DNA from: JAXHTY01 sp034189225
GTDB taxonomy: Bacteria; Desulfobacterota; Desulfobacteria; Desulfobacterales; Desulfosudaceae
DNA length: 64,000 bases
Direction: 5' to 3'
Assembly: GCA_034189225.1 (NCBI GenBank)
Contig: JAXHVL010000133.1
Location: forward strand, 1-64,000
In this document: in pieces, positions 63,227-64,000 of the stretch
How the letters are laid out: every line of letters starts with the position of its first letter
How positions within the stretch are numbered: the stretch's first letter is position 1
Notes under the pieces: model-generated
What the model saw: the letters and a program-made list of their open reading frames with translations, nothing else
Database searches by the model: none
Told to the model about the DNA's origin: nothing
Translations under genes and position numbers: made by a program

Positions 63227-64000
63227 CTACGTCAACTGCCGCACCAGCCATGCCTGAATGTCTGAACCTTTTTTTTTACCGGTTTCCCGGGTAAACGCAT
63301 GCATGGGCATCTCCGCGCGGGCCATGCTCTTATGCCCGCCGGCGCTGCCCATTCGGTCAAACAGTTTTTTGGCGGTTTTGCCGGCATCACGGCTGATGCC
63401 ATCGTTTCGCAGCACCACAATCAGTTGCTTGTCGTAAATGCCCGACACGACACTCCACCGTATGGCGCTGACCCGCATAAAAAAATCCGCAATAATCACG
63501 CAAACATCCGGGCTTTCAATATGACCGATATGAGTGATAATCTTTTTCTTTTTGATGGTTTTCCGGATAAGCGCACGGGAGATGTATTTCAGAAACTCGG
63601 GCTTGATCTCGGCCTGCTCGATACGCCGGGCAAGATGGGTGTTGGCGTAGCGATAGATAAACTGGAATGCCCGCACATCTTCCAACAGGGCGTTGCGTTC
63701 AAAATTGCTGGTGTCCGTTTTTATGCCGAGATAAAGGGCCGTGGCCAGCTTTTCCGAGGGCTCGATTTTGGCGGCTTTCAGGTATTCAATCATGATGGTG
63801 GAAGTGGCCCCGTAATCGGGCCGGATATCCTTGAACGCGCCGGCATGAAAGCGGTCCTTGCCGCCGTCTTCGGGGTGATGATCGATTACTGCGTCAAAGG
63901 TGAAGTTATTGAAGCGTTCGTTGTGCTGGGGCTGGGAATCCAGGATTACAAAGCGGTTATGACGCGCCGGCTTAATGCGGTCCACGTGGACCATGCCGGT
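63227..64000 (-). CDS. DHH-family phosphoesterase (partial, runs off the edge)
   Basis: The visible 258 residues are the C-terminal part of a DHH/DHHA1 protein. The DHH motif is in FTFDAVIDHHPEDGG, and the C-terminal DHHA1 nucleic-acid-binding pattern in GSAGGHKSMARAEMPMHAF. Such proteins are NrnA-like oligoribonucleases/pAp phosphatases or c-di-AMP phosphodiesterases. The first visible in-frame Met (63994) follows codons for Thr-Gly, so the gene starts beyond 64000 and its N-terminus is missing. Confidence 0.85.
   Translation of the reverse strand, partial: TGMVHVDRIKPARHNRFVILDSQPQHNERFNNFTFDAVIDHHPEDGGKDRFHAGAFKDIRPDYGATSTIMIEYLKAAKIEPSEKLATALYLGIKTDTSNFERNALLEDVRAFQFIYRYANTHLARRIEQAEIKPEFLKYISRALIRKTIKKKKIITHIGHIESPDVCVIIADFFMRVSAIRWSVVSGIYDKQLIVVLRNDGISRDAGKTAKKLFDRMGSAGGHKSMARAEMPMHAFTRETGKKKGSDIQAWLVRQLT

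Overview
The window reads as chromosome of an anaerobic, probably sulfate-reducing member of the Desulfobacterota (Desulfobacterales-like). This rests on gene content: a large oxygen-defence locus built from rubrerythrin, desulfoferrodoxin, rubredoxins, a flavodiiron protein and cytochrome bd; a three-haem c-type cytochrome; and a ThiC-type enzyme under a cobalamin riboswitch. Species-level identity cannot be read from the sequence. No rRNA, tRNA, CRISPR array, phage module or intact transposase was seen.

Layout. 0-7.6 kb: a degraded four-helix-bundle (S23-type) gene, a large uncharacterised protein with a nucleoside-phosphorylase-like end, a START-domain fragment, an SMP-30/strictosidine-synthase-like beta-propeller and typA, separated by dense repeats. 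7.6-17.2 kb: one giant Tc-toxin A-subunit-like gene with peptidoglycan-binding repeats at its N-terminus and no TcB/TcC partner in view. 17.2-30.9 kb: a segment bounded by two ~264-bp direct repeats, carrying a small membrane protein and an operon for alpha-glucan/trehalose metabolism (beta-phosphoglucomutase fused to a GH65 phosphorylase, a uridine-kinase-like protein, GlgX, TreY, TreZ, MalQ). The right-hand repeat cuts off a minus-strand gene. 31-39 kb: a frameshifted membrane protein, MsrAB, a SatP-type transporter, a VapBC-type toxin-antitoxin pair, a rubrerythrin-like protein, a cytidylate-kinase-like protein, UspA, a metallo-hydrolase and MetF. 39-46 kb: a ZraP-like periplasmic protein with a sigma-54 promoter, a YHS protein, a cobalamin riboswitch with a ThiC paralogue (probably BzaF), and a metal-handling cluster (DUF2318, FtsX-type permease, ATPase, HMA protein, Cys-rich secreted protein). 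46-55 kb: a mechanosensitive channel, CorA, a nucleoside deaminase, a metallophosphoesterase and a patatin, with gene remnants between them. 55.5-63.2 kb: the oxygen-defence locus, almost all on the minus strand. The right edge cuts a DHH phosphoesterase.

How genes work together. GlgX debranches glucan, TreY and TreZ turn maltodextrin ends into trehalose, MalQ rebuilds short dextrins, and the fused phosphorylase/mutase can return a disaccharide to glucose 6-phosphate. In the oxygen locus cytochrome bd and the flavodiiron protein reduce O2, desulfoferrodoxin reduces superoxide, rubrerythrin removes peroxide, and rubredoxins, ferredoxin and flavodoxin are likely electron carriers.

The most distinctive feature is non-coding: at least four families of small non-autonomous elements. 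Family B (about 141 bp, four copies) and family A (156 bp, three full copies) both have terminal inverted repeats and perfect 6-bp target duplications readable at every full copy. Two family-B copies sit exactly in stop codons, and one family-A copy is nested inside another element.
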